DNA from: Rhodamnia argentea
Taxonomy: Eukaryota > Streptophyta > Magnoliopsida > Myrtales > Myrtaceae
Direction: 5' to 3'
NCBI RefSeq assembly: GCF_020921035.1
Contig: NC_063151.1
Location: 32,618,934 to 32,682,933 of the forward strand
DNA: 64,000 bases
A program made the translations under genes and the position numbers. The notes beneath the pieces were generated by a model. That model worked only from the letters and a program-made list of their open reading frames with translations, made no database searches and was not told the DNA's origin. Below are positions 34,619-46,969 of this stretch, piece by piece; position 1 is the first letter of the stretch, and each line of letters begins with the position of its first letter.

Positions 34619-35966
34619 ATTGAGTGACTTTTTTTTTTTTTTAGAAGCTGCCGACTTAACAGTATGTGTAATAATACGCTCAATTATTTCTGATCACACA
34701 CGATGAGTGCTTTTATATAAAATAATGTGTGTATCTATAATTGAGATCGTACTGTGTATCTATGATTGAGATCGTATTCTCGGTAGCATTTGCTTTTCTT
34801 TTTCCCTATTTGATCATTAATTTCGCGTTTTTGAGATCCTTAAATTTATATGCATGCACTGTTGTATTCATCCAATGTATTTCACTTCTCGGGGATTTGT
34901 GGCTGTAAGCGGATGGAAATCCTCTCGATTTAAAAAGGTAAATTGACGTCTCGGATTACGCTTTTTGGGGAAATGACACACAGTGGCATTTACTCACGAG
35001 CGAAATCGGAGGATGCAAATCTATTTTTCCGTTGTGTTCTTTACCCTTTTCATTCTCTTTTCTTGTTTTGCATCGTGCACCGCTAGTCGCCCTCCAAAAA
35101 AAGAGACAAATACTGACACCCTCCGCCGTGCAGGAGGATGGTATGGCGACGAGCGGCAAAGGACGATGGCGGATCGACGCAGGGGAGAGGGCAGGCGGTG
35201 GGCCCATAGTGTGACGTAAGATTTTGGAGCTGGCATCGTCACCTTCATTTCCCCCTCTCTTCCCCGCGTGGACGGCTAACGTGAAAAAGTTTCAATGTTT
35301 GTATTGATTTTTTTTCCTTCTCTTTCACAGGACGGGCAGGCCCGCCAGCAGCTGGCCGAAAGCTACGGCCCTCGCGGGATCTAGGCGAGGGCTCACGTGC
35401 CCTCATTGTGACCTGCGACGACATTGTGAGCCCTCGCTGGCCACAACCAAGGCATCGTGGTCATCGTGGTTGTCGCCTGCCCTTGTCATATTCGATGAGA
35501 TCCTGAACGAAGGTTGCAGTGCTCTCGCCAGATCAGATAAGGGCTTCATAGTCCTTGCCCTGGGGAGGCTTGGGCGCCATAGCATTGATAGATCCATGAT
35601 TAAATTGATAAATTCTTAAAAAGTTTAGAATTAAATTGACATAATTGGAACGTTTAAAAATTACAAGACTAAATTAGTGTGATCGAAAAGTTTATAATTG
35701 AATAGATCGTCGTATAAGAAATTAAAACTTTTTAGGCAATTTTCTGGACCGCGTTGGGAGATTGCCGACCTCATCATCTTCTATTGGAAAAAAGGTTGAA
35801 TGATAGGGTTGAAATTGATAAAAAGGAGAAGAGGATACGGATCAAAAATGAATTCCCCAAACATATGAGTGATCTCTGTCCCTTCAGATTATTTGAACAA
35901 TCGAAGGATAAAACGAAAGATATTTAGATAGCGAGCCACGAGCGAGACGCAGAACTCTCTCTGCTC
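34619..35966. other. Intergenic region between KCS and PDE338-like genes
   Basis: 34619-34740 is the KCS 3' UTR with AT-rich polyadenylation-type sequence. 35300-35750 is a truncated TIR element: a GC-rich core (GCCCTCGCGGGATCTAGGCG and CTCACGTGCCCTC words) followed by a right arm ending CTTTTTAGGCAATTTTC, like the element at 31918. Frames at 34956-35248 on both strands are mirror images with no domain. Confidence 0.5.
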
Positions 35967-35984
35967 ATGAAGCTGCTTGTGTAA
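35967..35984 (+). other. Five-codon upstream ORF before the PDE338-like start
   Basis: ATG AAG CTG CTT GTG TAA, ending seven bases before the main ATG at 35992. If the leader includes it, it could lower initiation at the main start. Confidence 0.5.
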
Positions 35985-35991
35985 AGTGAAA

Positions 35992-38900
35992 ATGCAAACC
36001 CTCCTTCAACCCTGCAACTCCGTATCCTCTCTTAGCTCATCTCCATTCTCAGCAATTCCCATCATCAGCAATTTCCCTGTTTCTCTTTTAGCCGTCCAAG
36101 CTCGACGCTATTCCCTTCGCGATTCTTGCCTTATCCCCTTCTCTTCTTTGTCTCTACTCTCGTCTACCAACTTCTTCACGAGCCCTTCTTCCCATAGGAC
36201 CACCCATGTCGCCCTTCACTCTCAAAACGACATCTTTGATGGTTTCTCGATAACCCAATCGCCTCAGAAGCCCGAAAACGAAGAGCTCGAGTTGCGAAGC
36301 AAGCCCTCCCCAGTTTACATAGAGGACGGTTCTGCCGCGGAAACGGAGGAATCCGCCGGTGAGTCCGGCGAAGACGAGGCTCTGGCACCGTTCTTGAAGT
36401 TCTTTAAGAATAAGGAAGATCCGTTGGGTGACGACGATGACGAGAGGGATGAAGTAGAGGTTTTTGATGAGCATAGCGGAAGAGATAGTGTAGATGAGAA
36501 GGTTAGCGTAGAGTATTACGAGCCGAAACAGGGGGATTTTGTGGTCGGGGTGGTGGTTTCAGGTAATGAGAATAGGCTAGATGTCAACGTGGGCGCTGAT
36601 TTGCTGGGCACAATGTTGACGAAGGAGGTGTTGCCTTTGTACGAGAAAGAGATGGATCATTTGCTGTGCGACTTGAACAATGATCCGGAGGCTTTTACGG
36701 CTCGTGGGAAGATGGGAATTGTGAAGTATGATGATGCGATGAGCGCAGGACCTGGGCCGGGTAGGCCGGTGGTGGAGACGGGTACGGTGTTGTTTGCCGA
36801 AGTGCTTGGGCGCACACTTAGTGGAAGGCCTTTGCTTTCAACTCGGCGGCTTTTTAGGAGGATCGCTTGGCTTCGAGTGAGGCAGGTTCTTTTCTCACTT
36901 TCTTTGTCCATTGTAGCCGGTAGAATTGGTTTAGGATCGATGGTGATATTATGAAGTTTATCTACTTGGCTTGGCTGCGATAGAAAGTTGTAATTTTTTA
37001 GCTTTGTATAGTGTACGAGGTACTATGTAGAGCTTGAACTTGACTCGGAATAATTGCCTATTGAGTGAATTAGAAGTGGGGATGCATTACCTTCTCCTTT
37101 GTAACGAGGGAAGAAGGGGAACAGAAATCTCTTATTCCAATTCCTTGGTTTCTTAAGAAGTATTTGGGGTTGAGCTGTCATTTATTAGATCCCAGTGTAC
37201 TTATTCTCGTCTTTTGCTTGGTGGGAAAGCTTGAAATTCTTCTTATGAGATTTTACTATTTCTCTGAGCAGATAAAGCAACTGAACGAGCCTCTGGAGGT
37301 CAAAATTACAGAGTGGAACACAGGGGGGCTTCTCACGAGAATTGAGGTTAGGTTGTTGTTTAGTTGACTGGTGCTGTGTTGATTATCTGCATCTACATGT
37401 ATACATCCTATATCGGATGCATATGCCAATCCGGATTAAATCGTGTTAATATCTTCTCTAGATCATTGCTGATAAGCTTTTGTTTTTGGTTGAAGGGGCT
37501 GCGAGCTTTCCTTCCTAAAGCAGAGTTGCTTAATAGAGTGAACAATTTCACCAAGTTGAAAGAAAATGTAAGTTTGAATTGGCCTCTGAATATGACCTAA
37601 GTTCATCCTTTTGCCCCTTTGGTGTTCTCTGTTTATGTGCTCGTTATTTTTACCACCAAGATTCACTTGATTGTTCTATTGCATGGAACAGCAAAGGGAC
37701 TTGGTGCTCGATAGTCTTATTGCCCCTTCCAAAGCTTTTTTGTGGTCTAATTTGCATTCATTGTCCTAACACAGATTTAAGACTTTGGAAATGGATATTC
37801 TTGAGAGGAATGAAGTCTATTCAAACCAAATTAGCATCCTTCAGATCACGTGACTCTGCATGTGAGACAGTTAATTTTAAGGACAAAAAAATTGTATAGA
37901 GTAGTCAGGACTCAGGTTAATGTTTTTGTATTGCCTCTGTAGACTGATTCTTTATAACTAGTCCACATCCTTTTGAGTGCCTGCTGGTTCACTTTTTTTT
38001 TTGCTCTTAGGACTTTGTTAAAAGGACTGTTCAAAAAACACAATAAAATAATATAATAAAAGGGGTAGCAAGAAAACCCCACTGAAAATAAGACTAAAAG
38101 CAGGAATTCCATAAACATTGAAAAGCTCTAAGAACAGCGGAAAAATGAGACTCAAAGTCAAATCCTTTATAAGATCTCTTAAAAGTTATAATTTGTCTAG
38201 TGCGATGGACACTTGTGCTGATTCTGTTGCTAGAAAACTTATTCAGATCAGATGGCTAGCCTTGTATAGAGTAGTTCCAGGTGGTAGGAGTCAGCATGTG
38301 ACTTCCTTACTACATGATTAGTATCGGGGGAAGCTTCTGCATGTTCTTCATTGTTCCCACTGGTTAATTTGTTCAGTCAAAGTGAGCTACCTTCATGTTG
38401 TACTCAATGAATAAATTGAAAATCCCGTTACCGCGGCATTTTTTCTTAATTGCTCTAGCAGTGGAAAAGAGTACAGTACATGGATGTGCCAAATATGTTT
38501 ATGAGGTTTTGGGTCAATTGGATGACTGGCAACTGGCAAGTAAGGGGGTAGCTGACAATCTAGTTGATTTATCTTTTTCCTTGCTATTAAAGCCCAACTG
38601 TGGTGTTTACGTGAAACAATATCAATTCTGCATGGTCAATATGGGATAGCCATGTCATTGCCCTTGCCAATGTCAATGAGCTAAGCTATAGGGGATGCTC
38701 TAAGACTTAAAAGCAGTTGACACATTTATTTTAGCGCTATTTCCAAGTGTTGGTTTCTATAGTGAATTTTCGCTGTGGTACCTACCAAGTACATACTTCT
38801 TTGTGTGAATGGTTTCTTGATTTTATAGGTGGGCCGCCAAATACAAGTGCTGATTTCAAGAATAGACGAGGATAAGAATGACTTAATTTTGAGTGAGAAA

Positions 38901-41103
38901 GACGCGTGGGTGAGTTCTGCTAGCATTTTCTGCTGCTCTTTCCATTTTTTGTCTGAACTTCTCTTCAGATTTATGTGTTACCTGCAGGAGATGCTGCATC
39001 TACAAGAGGGGACACTTCTTGATGGAACTGTAAAGAAAATTTTACCTTATGGAGCTCAGATAAGGATCGGTGACACTAATAGAAGGTGAGATGCAATTCC
39101 TTAAGTTTGAAAGTGATCTCAGAGGGTAACAGAAACTTTTATTGTTTTCTCAATCACATTGTTATTTTGTTGGCCTCAAATACATATAGTGGCAGGAGGC
39201 ATGGAAATTAATAGAAGGCTACCTCTTTAAAGCTCTCCATTATCATACTTGGTGGTTTGTTGGAAGTATGAACATCGTATTTGTCCGGAAAGTTCCATGG
39301 AAGTAAAGGATGTAGAACTGCAGAGTTGTTGGTCTTTTATGAAGTCTATCTGTATTGTCAGCACAAGCATGAACTGCTTATTGGGAAAACTATCACTATT
39401 GCCTTCAATTTTATGTAGCAAATATGGCAAAGTCCAGCGATTTGTCGCGAGGTTTATTAATAAGGGAACACCGGATTCCTAGCTTATCATCCCTTGCTTA
39501 ATCCTATCTTCCCCTTTTCGATCACATGATAGTGGTTGAAATTGATGCTAATATTATATGCTGTTTGAGGAAAACATATTTAATCTATTTGTCTAGTGAC
39601 AGGACTAACAGGTTTTTCTGGACTGTTGGTGGCCCAAACACATTTTTCCCTTGCTAGTATGCAATCAAAATATAATCTTTCCTTATGCACGTGTTTCCCA
39701 TTGTGATACTTCGAATAGATAAAAGATATGATAGAAAGGACACAAGACTAGCTCTAATGAGACTGTACTTGAAATTTCATCCTCATTTTGTGGATACCAA
39801 ATATCTTTGTGCTCAAAACTGTCTAATTTGCTTGTTGATTGTAAAAGCTTAAAACACGCTAATTCTAATTGGCTGGCCTTGAGTGGCTTACTATCTGGTC
39901 TGTCTGTGCTGATGTGCCTGCATTGCCAATACCTTCTTTGTTTTATCCAGTGGTTTGTTGCATATCTCGAAGATTACTGCTACCCGGATCACTTCTGTCA
40001 GCGATGTCCTCTCAGTTGATGAGAAGGTCAAAGTACTGGTTGTGAAGTCAATAATTCCCGATAAAATCTCTCTCAGGTAATTGTGGAAGCAAATACCTTA
40101 TAATGTTCATTTATGCTTGTCTAGTGCTTTGCCACTTAGCCTGAATTCTTGATAATGTGAATGCTGAATGGAGATCATTGACCAATTTAAGTACTTCGAA
40201 CATTTAGTTTCAATAATTGGACAAGCTCCGGTCGAGCTCCTTTCATTTGTGAATTCGCCTCTCTTTGGTTAAATAAACTTGTTTTCAAGTTCAACAAATC
40301 GCACCTCTATATCGAGTTCTCTCTGAGTGAGTTTGAATCGATGAAATTAAACTTGTTTTCAAGTTCAACAAATTTTAGATCCAAAAAAAGTTCAACAAAT
40401 CGCACCTCTATATCGAGTTCTCTCTGATTGATTTTGAATTGATGAAATTAAACTTGTTTTCAAGTTCAACAAATTTTAGACGGGGAAAAAAAAAAAAAGT
40501 TCAACTATCGCCCCTCTTTATCGAGTTCTCTCTGAGTGAGTTTGAATCAATGAAATTAAATTGCTCTGAGTGGATATCTTACAAGCAAAGAAATACTGCT
40601 GAAATTTTCTAAGTGATATTTCCTAAATTCCTGCTTGCTTATTAGCTCCATATCCTCATCGCACGTCATGAAGCTCTCTCGATGCCCTTTTTCTTTCAGG
40701 TTAACTCGAACTAACATCATCCAGTCATCGGATATGCCTCTAACTTGTTGCATTTGTTGATTTCAGCATTGTGGACCTTGAAAGCGAGCCTGGTCTATTT
40801 ATATCAAACAAAGAGGTAGGGATATTACTGTGGGTGATGTTTCCTTGGCACTGTGCCATCACGGTTGCATAACATAAGCACGAGATGTTAACTAACACGT
40901 GTCTCTCCCTTCCGCTTAATACTTGGTTTGTTCAGAAAGTATTTTCCGAGGCAGAAATGATGGCGAAGAAATACAGGCAGAAGCTGCCTGCCGTAATTAG
41001 AGCTCCCAAGTCGGAGGCCTCTGCGACTCTGCAGGTACCTTTGGATAGCGAAGCTTCATTTTATGCAAATTGGAAGTGGTTCAAATTTGACAGTGAGCAA
41101 TAA
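35992..41103 (+). CDS. PDE338: Plastid S1-domain RNA-binding protein, PDE338-like (8 exons, 520 aa)
   Basis: Expected to bind chloroplast RNA and support processing, splicing or translation of plastid transcripts; loss in Arabidopsis gives pigment-defective plants (family knowledge, from memory). Exons, all GT-AG and in phase: 35992-36885, 37272-37346, 37496-37567, 38829-38909, 38988-39085, 39951-40076, 40767-40815, 40936-41103. Residues 1-75 are Ser-rich and basic, a plausible transit peptide, and an acidic linker follows. Three S1/OB-type stretches are visible: GDFVVGVVVSGNENRLDVNV (about 178-260), EVKITEWNTGGLLTRIEG (about 306-345) and DGTVKKILPYGAQIRIGD to GLLHISKI (about 385-425). The protein ends NWKWFKFDSEQ, as in this family. 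An upstream frame from TTG at 35977 is ignored because ATG at 35992 is the first in-frame ATG. The last exon runs open to TAA. Intron 6 holds tandem repeats. Confidence 0.9.
40373..40389. mobile_element. Poly(A) micro-insertion in intron repeat copy 2, empty site preserved in copy 1
   Basis: GTTCAACAAA at 40363-40372 is repeated at 40390-40399. The 17 bases between are TTTTAGATCC plus A7. Copy 1 of the tandem repeat has a single GTTCAACAAA (40289-40298) running straight into TCGCACC, so it shows the pre-insertion state. Confidence 0.7.
40474..40498. mobile_element. Same poly(A) micro-insertion inherited in repeat copy 3
   Basis: TTTTAGACGGGG plus A13 sits between GTTCAACAAA (40464-40473) and GTTCAACTAT (40499-40508). 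The shared TTTTAGA start shows it was copied with the tandem repeat and then diverged in tail length and tip. Confidence 0.6.
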
Positions 41104-43745
41104 CACGAGCAAGCCAACCTCGATGTGTTGCTACAGAGCCTCACTCGGTGGAATTCTAGATTTTCTGTAGCTTCCCCTTTCCTGCGAGATAGTGTATTTA
41201 TCCCATTGCGATTATTAATCAATGGCCCTTTTTTTGTCTAATTCGAATTCACTAGTACCTATAATACCTAATGAAGGGCAAACTGATTTTACCATAGAGG
41301 CCAACGATAGACAATAACTTCATTGATATTACAGAAATAGATTTCAAAATTAACAGTCAATTTCATAAAGCTTACTGTCGTGCCAGCTGCGGGAATAGTT
41401 TTCAGGCAAGTCTGTGGGCTAGTGTCGTCGAAGAGGCTTGACAGGAGTGGCCCGGTGAACCCGCTTTGACCAGTGCCAAATCTTACTCAATGGAGCTATG
41501 GGTCCTCCCGCATTCATTGGCTACCAGTGCCATGTAAGGGCCATGGTTTACAATCAATAGTCGGGAAATTGGTGTCGTTGTGGTGCCACGAGATGGCGAT
41601 TAGGCGTTGGTAGGAGCAGCAGAATGATGATGAGTCCCTATAATTGATAGATTCTATTAGGGAGGGGATGCCGAGGTTCGAGTGATGGTTCCCTAATAAG
41701 AGATCGGCGGAAAGCAAGTCTTCTTCCTTGCATTGCCACCGTGCTCTTTGCCCGGCCTCTCCAACCTTATTCATTTTTTTAGGGCGAGTGGGTGTCCTAG
41801 GTTTGTGTATTCTTCGGCAACGGGGTACTCCAGGAGATAAGGTTATGAGAGCAAGTACCTGAGGAATAAAACTATATGTTTGACAGGCTGTGATACTTGA
41901 TTGGCTCATCTTCGGTGCCTTTGCTGGAGTGACGGGCAATGCCACCGAAAGGGTGATTCGGAGATACTCGATCATTAGATAGATTATGAGTTCCGAAATG
42001 AACAAATGTTCTTTTCGGAAAATGTAGAACAATAGACTTACCGGAAGAATAGCTATTAAAGGCGGAGGAGCCAGTAACTCAATTAAGATATTTCTCTTAA
42101 TCTAATTAATCGCGGACGACGCATCTTTAACGAGGACAACTGCTTAGACCATACATGATTGATCTCAGTTTGACCCCCATTTTCTGAACCAAAATGAGAA
42201 CATCTCCGAACAGAGCAAAGTCCTTTTGAAGTCCCCCTTTTCTCATTACGAATGACCACGGTGAATACTGATGAATGCCTGGCCATGATTGACCTCGCAA
42301 TCTGAGGATGTAAAACGGCGTGGTCTTGTCGCCTTCCTGAAGTCTAAGCTACATGTTCTGTGGCTAGGGTTTGGGGCTCCAAAAAAATTTTATAAATGGG
42401 AAAAGGTCAAGAAAGTTGCCCTAAAGTCTGTCTAACTTAGGTTTTAAAACACTAATGCATCACTCCCCTTTTCTTTCCTTCCGAGACTCTGTTCTTTTTT
42501 AACTTTGGGCGCTAAACAACCGGGCATCCGAGCAAATTATGTTAATTTAGACCGCGAGTCCTCTAATTCAAAGTACATAAATGGCACTAGACTCTATATC
42601 CTACGCCCTTCACGTGCCTCACTGAGATGATGCGATAGAGTTCGAGTTGTTTTAATTCGCGAGAGGGAGTCATTTGTACCCATCTCGGGACGGGATCACT
42701 TGATATCAAAGACCTTTATCGATTTATCTTACTATGAAATGCCATGTTGGCGTAACATGTGATATCAACTTCTCGTGAAAACCATTTTTCCTCGCGCGAC
42801 ATAGGGCCACACTTTGCTGATAAGGCGAGCGAGATCGTGATCGTTTTGAGTTCTTGAAAAAAAAAACAAAAAATTACGTAAGATCTACAGTCAGGGGCAG
42901 CTCCATCAAACCCGGAAAAAGGGAAAGATGAAAAATATTACAGTGTCTGATAGTAAATCCAAATTGTTGTGGGCTGGTTTATCTTCAGCACATAATGTAT
43001 GAAGTTCAGGAGAATTGGAATGCTTGTCTCTAAAGAAACTACCGTATGCTACTTAATCATTGACAACGTAATTAAGCATAGATACTATGATAATTGAGTG
43101 TCCCCTTGTGTAGAGCCACTGCAGGGTGCAGACCTATGTCCATTTCTTTTTCGGGGTTTCAAGCTCGGTTACAGCGATAAAATCCTCCTTTGTTTATATT
43201 CGAAATTCATGTTGTTTTCACTCTCCTGCGCAGCGCTAACTCCCTTGAAATCTTAGGGGCCTGGCGAACCATATAATACAACAAAATCTTAGAGTATAGA
43301 AAAAAAAGATTAGCTGGATGCCAAAAATATGGCAGAAAATAAGCGGCGCATTAACGTAATGCATGGGACACCGCGAGTTTCGAAAAGCTCCACCGAGCTT
43401 CTCTTGAAAGGTGCCCACAGTATCATAACTTCAAAAAAAATTATTATGTGGAAATAATCTCATGTGTATATAATAATGTTATTTAGTCAAAGCGATGAAT
43501 TAAATGGTCCGCTTATCTTGGTGATGATCCAGCAATATTGGTGGTCTAAATGTGGAGTAACCCTTATCATGTGGTTGGCTATTGAGTGAATCAGAAGTTT
43601 TGTGTTTGGTGTCCAATGTAAAGGGTCAGCATATGTTAGCCCTCTTTTAACCACAAAAACGTTATGCCAGTAGTGTGGAGAATCATATTTACATGAGTAT
43701 CGATTCTTTTTTCACAAAACCAGTCTTGTGGGGTCATATATATAA
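41104..43745. other. Intergenic interval with an unexplained minus-strand open stretch
   Basis: 41104-41300 is the likely 3' UTR of the PDE338-like gene. 41300-42300 is less AT-rich than usual intergenic DNA and holds a 172-codon minus frame (42032-41514) and a 67-codon one (42286-42083). A TATA-like TTATAAA near 42390 is placed to drive the minus strand. Neither frame shows a domain I know. The stretch could be a decayed gene, a non-coding transcript or an inserted organellar fragment. 42400-43745 shows nothing recognisable. Confidence 0.3.
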
Positions 43746-44297
43746 CAGGGGTGAGCATGGTTCCAGGGTAGAAACGGAAATCGGAGAATTGAGACCGTAG
43801 AAACATGCAGGTTCCAATGTATCCATGGTAAGTTCCGGGTTCAAAAAATTGGAGAACCGATTCTGACAAGTAGGTTTCAAGTTTTTCAAGAGGTGGGACC
43901 TGGAACAAGCCTTTGTGTTTTTCTTGTTACATATCTTCACGTGATCCTGCGATATTCTATAGCGTCCGATGATGAGTGTGCAATCTAAAACCATTAGTTC
44001 GAGCTTCCATTTTCGGCGATATCCACGACCGAGACTTTTACTTTGTTAATGTTTCATATTCTTCGTCTGTCTAAATATGAATTATGGTCAGTGAATTGTA
44101 GCGGCAAATGGTGGACATTAGAGGTGATAATTCACTACAACTGTTCAATTAAGAATACATGTGTAACCTGAGTAGGTTCAAGGTTTTAAGCTATGCGGGG
44201 TAAATTTCAGGTTTCAAAAAACAGGGAACCAATTTCGATGGATTGATTTTAAGTTCCCACATGGAACCTAGAAGGAACTCAGAACTGCTCACCCCTA
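43746..44297. mobile_element. 552-bp non-autonomous hAT element with perfect 8-bp target duplication
   Basis: The left end CAGGGGTGAGCA and right end TGCTCACCCCTA form hAT-type terminal repeats (C/TAGGGGTG). Inside, GGTTCCAGGGTAGAAAC and its inverse GGAACCTAGAAGGAAC extend the symmetry. ATATATAA flanks both sides exactly (43738-43745 and 44298-44305). No open frame of note is present, so it would have been mobilised by a transposase from elsewhere. Confidence 0.85.
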
Positions 44298-45126
44298 ATA
44301 TATAAACACTCGGATGCTCACCAAACTATGTGTTTTTGAAGCTTAGCCCGGACGGTAGCCATTGATGTGTCAACATTAGGAGATGAATTACGTGAATCTT
44401 GATCCTGAACGAATTAGAATAGTGATATTGTATGGGTTCTAAGATATTTATTGGATAATATATAAGTCCAACAACGTTTCTTTAGGGTGTGACCCAAGCA
44501 AAGCATTTGAATTTAGCTTTCTAAAACTATAAAATGCTACTTGTAGATCTCATCTTGCGATTTTGTTTTTGATTTTCTAAGTTGAGATTGCTGATCCAAT
44601 AGTTGCAATCCTTGTAAAAGCATTCATCTTACTATATAACTGCTTGCACAAAAAAAAAAGAGTAACTTTTGGTTATTATCGACATATATGATAGACTTAA
44701 TCGATGAAAGCAGAGTATGGTCATTTATGAATATACTTATTGATAACTTGAAGAGAATCAGTAACTTGCCAATAAAGTTATCGGCGACACACAACTTTGA
44801 AATTAATCGACGAAGTCATCGATATTGATACCAAGCAATTCACGGGAGGATAACCGACGGCGGGTTATTTCGCCGCTATTTTATGATTGTTGCAACGTCT
44901 CATAATTACTAGAAAGTTATTTCTTTTTTCGGCAACCTTTTATAACTTCTATTTGTAACATCCGTTTGTAACCTCTGCTTGTAACCTTCATTGATAATCG
45001 TCGATTGTATGCTTTAAATAGTTAGTTGTGTTCTTTAGACATCCTCCACACACAAACGAACAAATCTACTATCTTTTAGTTATCTTTACCTTCCCACATT
45101 GTATTTTAGTTTCCAAACTCGCGCCA

Positions 45127-45350
45127 TCGATTAAATTCTGACGTGTTTCTTAGTTGTAGTTTTCAGATCCGCGTTATCGATTAAATTTTGGTGAGTATAT
45201 TTATCCTGGGTGTTGCGTTGTCAATTAAATTCCGGTATAGCTTCTTGCATTATCAAGCTCTATTGTTGATTAAATTCCGGCACAGTTTGTTATGCTCGGT
45301 CCTGTTGAAGTGGCTGTATTTCTAAGTTTGGTCATCGATTAAATTTCGGC
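45127..45350. repeat. Five degenerate repeats of a TCGATTAAATTCCGGCAC core
   Basis: Cores start near 45127, 45178, 45221, 45265 and 45334, spaced 51, 43, 44 and 69 bases. Each has ATTAAATT preceded by TCG, TCA or TTG and followed by CTG, TTGG or CCGGNA. Confidence 0.65.
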
Positions 45351-46071
45351 ACTGTTTGTGTTGTTGCAGTTGTATTTGGAGTGAAGTTATTGTTGTTCTT
45401 GTCTACTTGTGATATTCCCTATCAGGAATCGCTGCAGAACCCACTCTAATAAAGATTGAAAAACGTTTTTCGATGAAAGATATTTCGTTGTGGGATCTAT
45501 TTCGTGTGAAACAATAACATAGAAAAGTCTTCAATCAATTTTCTCTTGGGTATAAACTTGAAGTCTTTGAAATTTTCTTAAGACTTCAGAAATCAACAGT
45601 ATGCATAAGTTGACCATACATTGCATAACTGTACGCGTGTCACCTAATTTCTTCGCAGCTTATAAGTTGGCTCACTTCATTTCACCAATTTCCATGTTAA
45701 AAAGTTTTCCGGAGGAGCTGATCAGAAGACATTTCTTCACAACTTATGTCTTACTAAAAGAAGCTGCAACCTTAAGAAATAATTGGTAATATTGGCTAAC
45801 TAGTTTATAATGAGGTTTGGCCCCTTGAGGAGGACTTTACCTGCATGTATTTGGGATTCACACACATATGATAAATACTCAAAATAGCCGCATATATGAG
45901 ACAAAAGAAACTAATATTCCTGCTTAAATAAACAGCTAATGGAATTTTCACAACCTGAATAGATTCTTTCATGTAGCTATTGTATGAAGAGATTACATAT
46001 TAAAAGTTGTAAAATGATTGTGGAAGAAGCTACTATCGTTATGGAGTCATTAATAAATAACATTGTACTAG

Positions 46072-46092
46072 TTTTTTTTTTGGTCGGAAACA
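46072..46092. mobile_element. Probable poly(T) micro-insertion
   Basis: T10 followed by GGTCGGAAACA lies between TACTAG (46066-46071) and TACTAG (46093-46098). The repeat extends as AACA-TTG-TACTAG versus AACA-TACTAG if a 3-base indel is allowed, so the boundary of insert and repeat is uncertain. The GGTCGGA tip matches the copy at 27228. Confidence 0.4.
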
Positions 46093-46599
46093 TACTAGTT
46101 GAATGGATGATACTTATCGCGGCAAAACCGTTTCCACGGTATCAAAATGAAGTGAAAACATTTGCTTGAGCGGCATTTATTTCATACTTGTAGGTTGATC
46201 CATGTGAATCGAGCCTCTACAAGGGGATATCGATATGGATCTTTACTTAAGTAATAGCTTCACAAACTCTCTCCCTCTTGATGTGCGAGATTAGGGTTTT
46301 TTTCAGGGAGAGAAAATTTCCTCTATATGCCAGATCACAAGGATTCACTACAAAATACTTTATTAATATAATGATGTAGTAAAGTACCTAATTTGCTGCT
46401 ATATGTTACTTTCATTTCCAACATTACTTGATTCTCTGTAAAATTCCTAGTTTACTGTTTTGAGTTACTCTGATTCTTGACATTACTCATCTCAACTCTT
46501 AAGTCCCTTCTATCTTTATATGCAACGAGCTCGGAGTATTTACCAAAAGAACGAGCTACCACATAAGTTTACGTGACAAAACTCTAATATTTCTTTTCA

Positions 46600-46823
46600 T
46601 TGGATCCGTTTGTTTCTCGAAAAAATAAGTGATTTGAAAATATTTTCTTAAAAAAGATCGTATATGATATTTGAAATAATTAGTTAATGAAAAATATTTT
46701 CATTACCGATAATAATTAGTTTCTAAATATTTACATAGATGGTGAAAATATTTTTCGATCGTTCATTTTCTCGAGTGATATAAGCTATCAATGACTATTT
46801 TTTTTTAAACAAACCAACCAAAG
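46600..46823. mobile_element. Small AT-rich MITE of about 220 bp
   Basis: The left end GGATCCGTTTGTTTCTCG is matched by the right end in reverse complement, GGTTGGTTTGTTT. Inner AT-rich words such as AAAATATTTTC are mirrored around the centre. No target duplication is clear. Confidence 0.5.
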
Positions 46824-46930
46824 TCTAATGTTTGCTTAAAAATGAAAGTATATGTCTCGTGCGGCTGAATTGTTAGTATGCAGTCAAAGCCTAAAACCCT
46901 AATCGGGACCTGTGCCCTAATATAACAATT

Positions 46931-46969
<39 letters not shown>

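Larger units (their letters stand above)
40275..40560. repeat. Three-copy tandem repeat inside intron 6 of the PDE338-like gene
   Basis: ATCGAGTTCTCTCTGA recurs at 40311, 40412 and 40520, each followed by a TTTGAAT(C/T)(G/A)ATGAAATTAAA-type tail. Copies 2 and 3 carry an extra short tract absent from copy 1, described as micro-insertions. The repeat lies wholly in the 690-base intron. Confidence 0.85.
44298..46600. other. Gene-poor interval, possible degraded retroelement terminus
   Basis: No gene is recognised. 44940-45000 repeats TTGTAACNTCYG three to four times, followed by AT-rich DNA and TTTAAATAG, then a five-fold CGATTAAATT repeat (separate entry). The order could be a Copia-type LTR, but no second LTR, primer site or coding domain was found. 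Frames at 45601-46169 have no domains. Confidence 0.3.
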
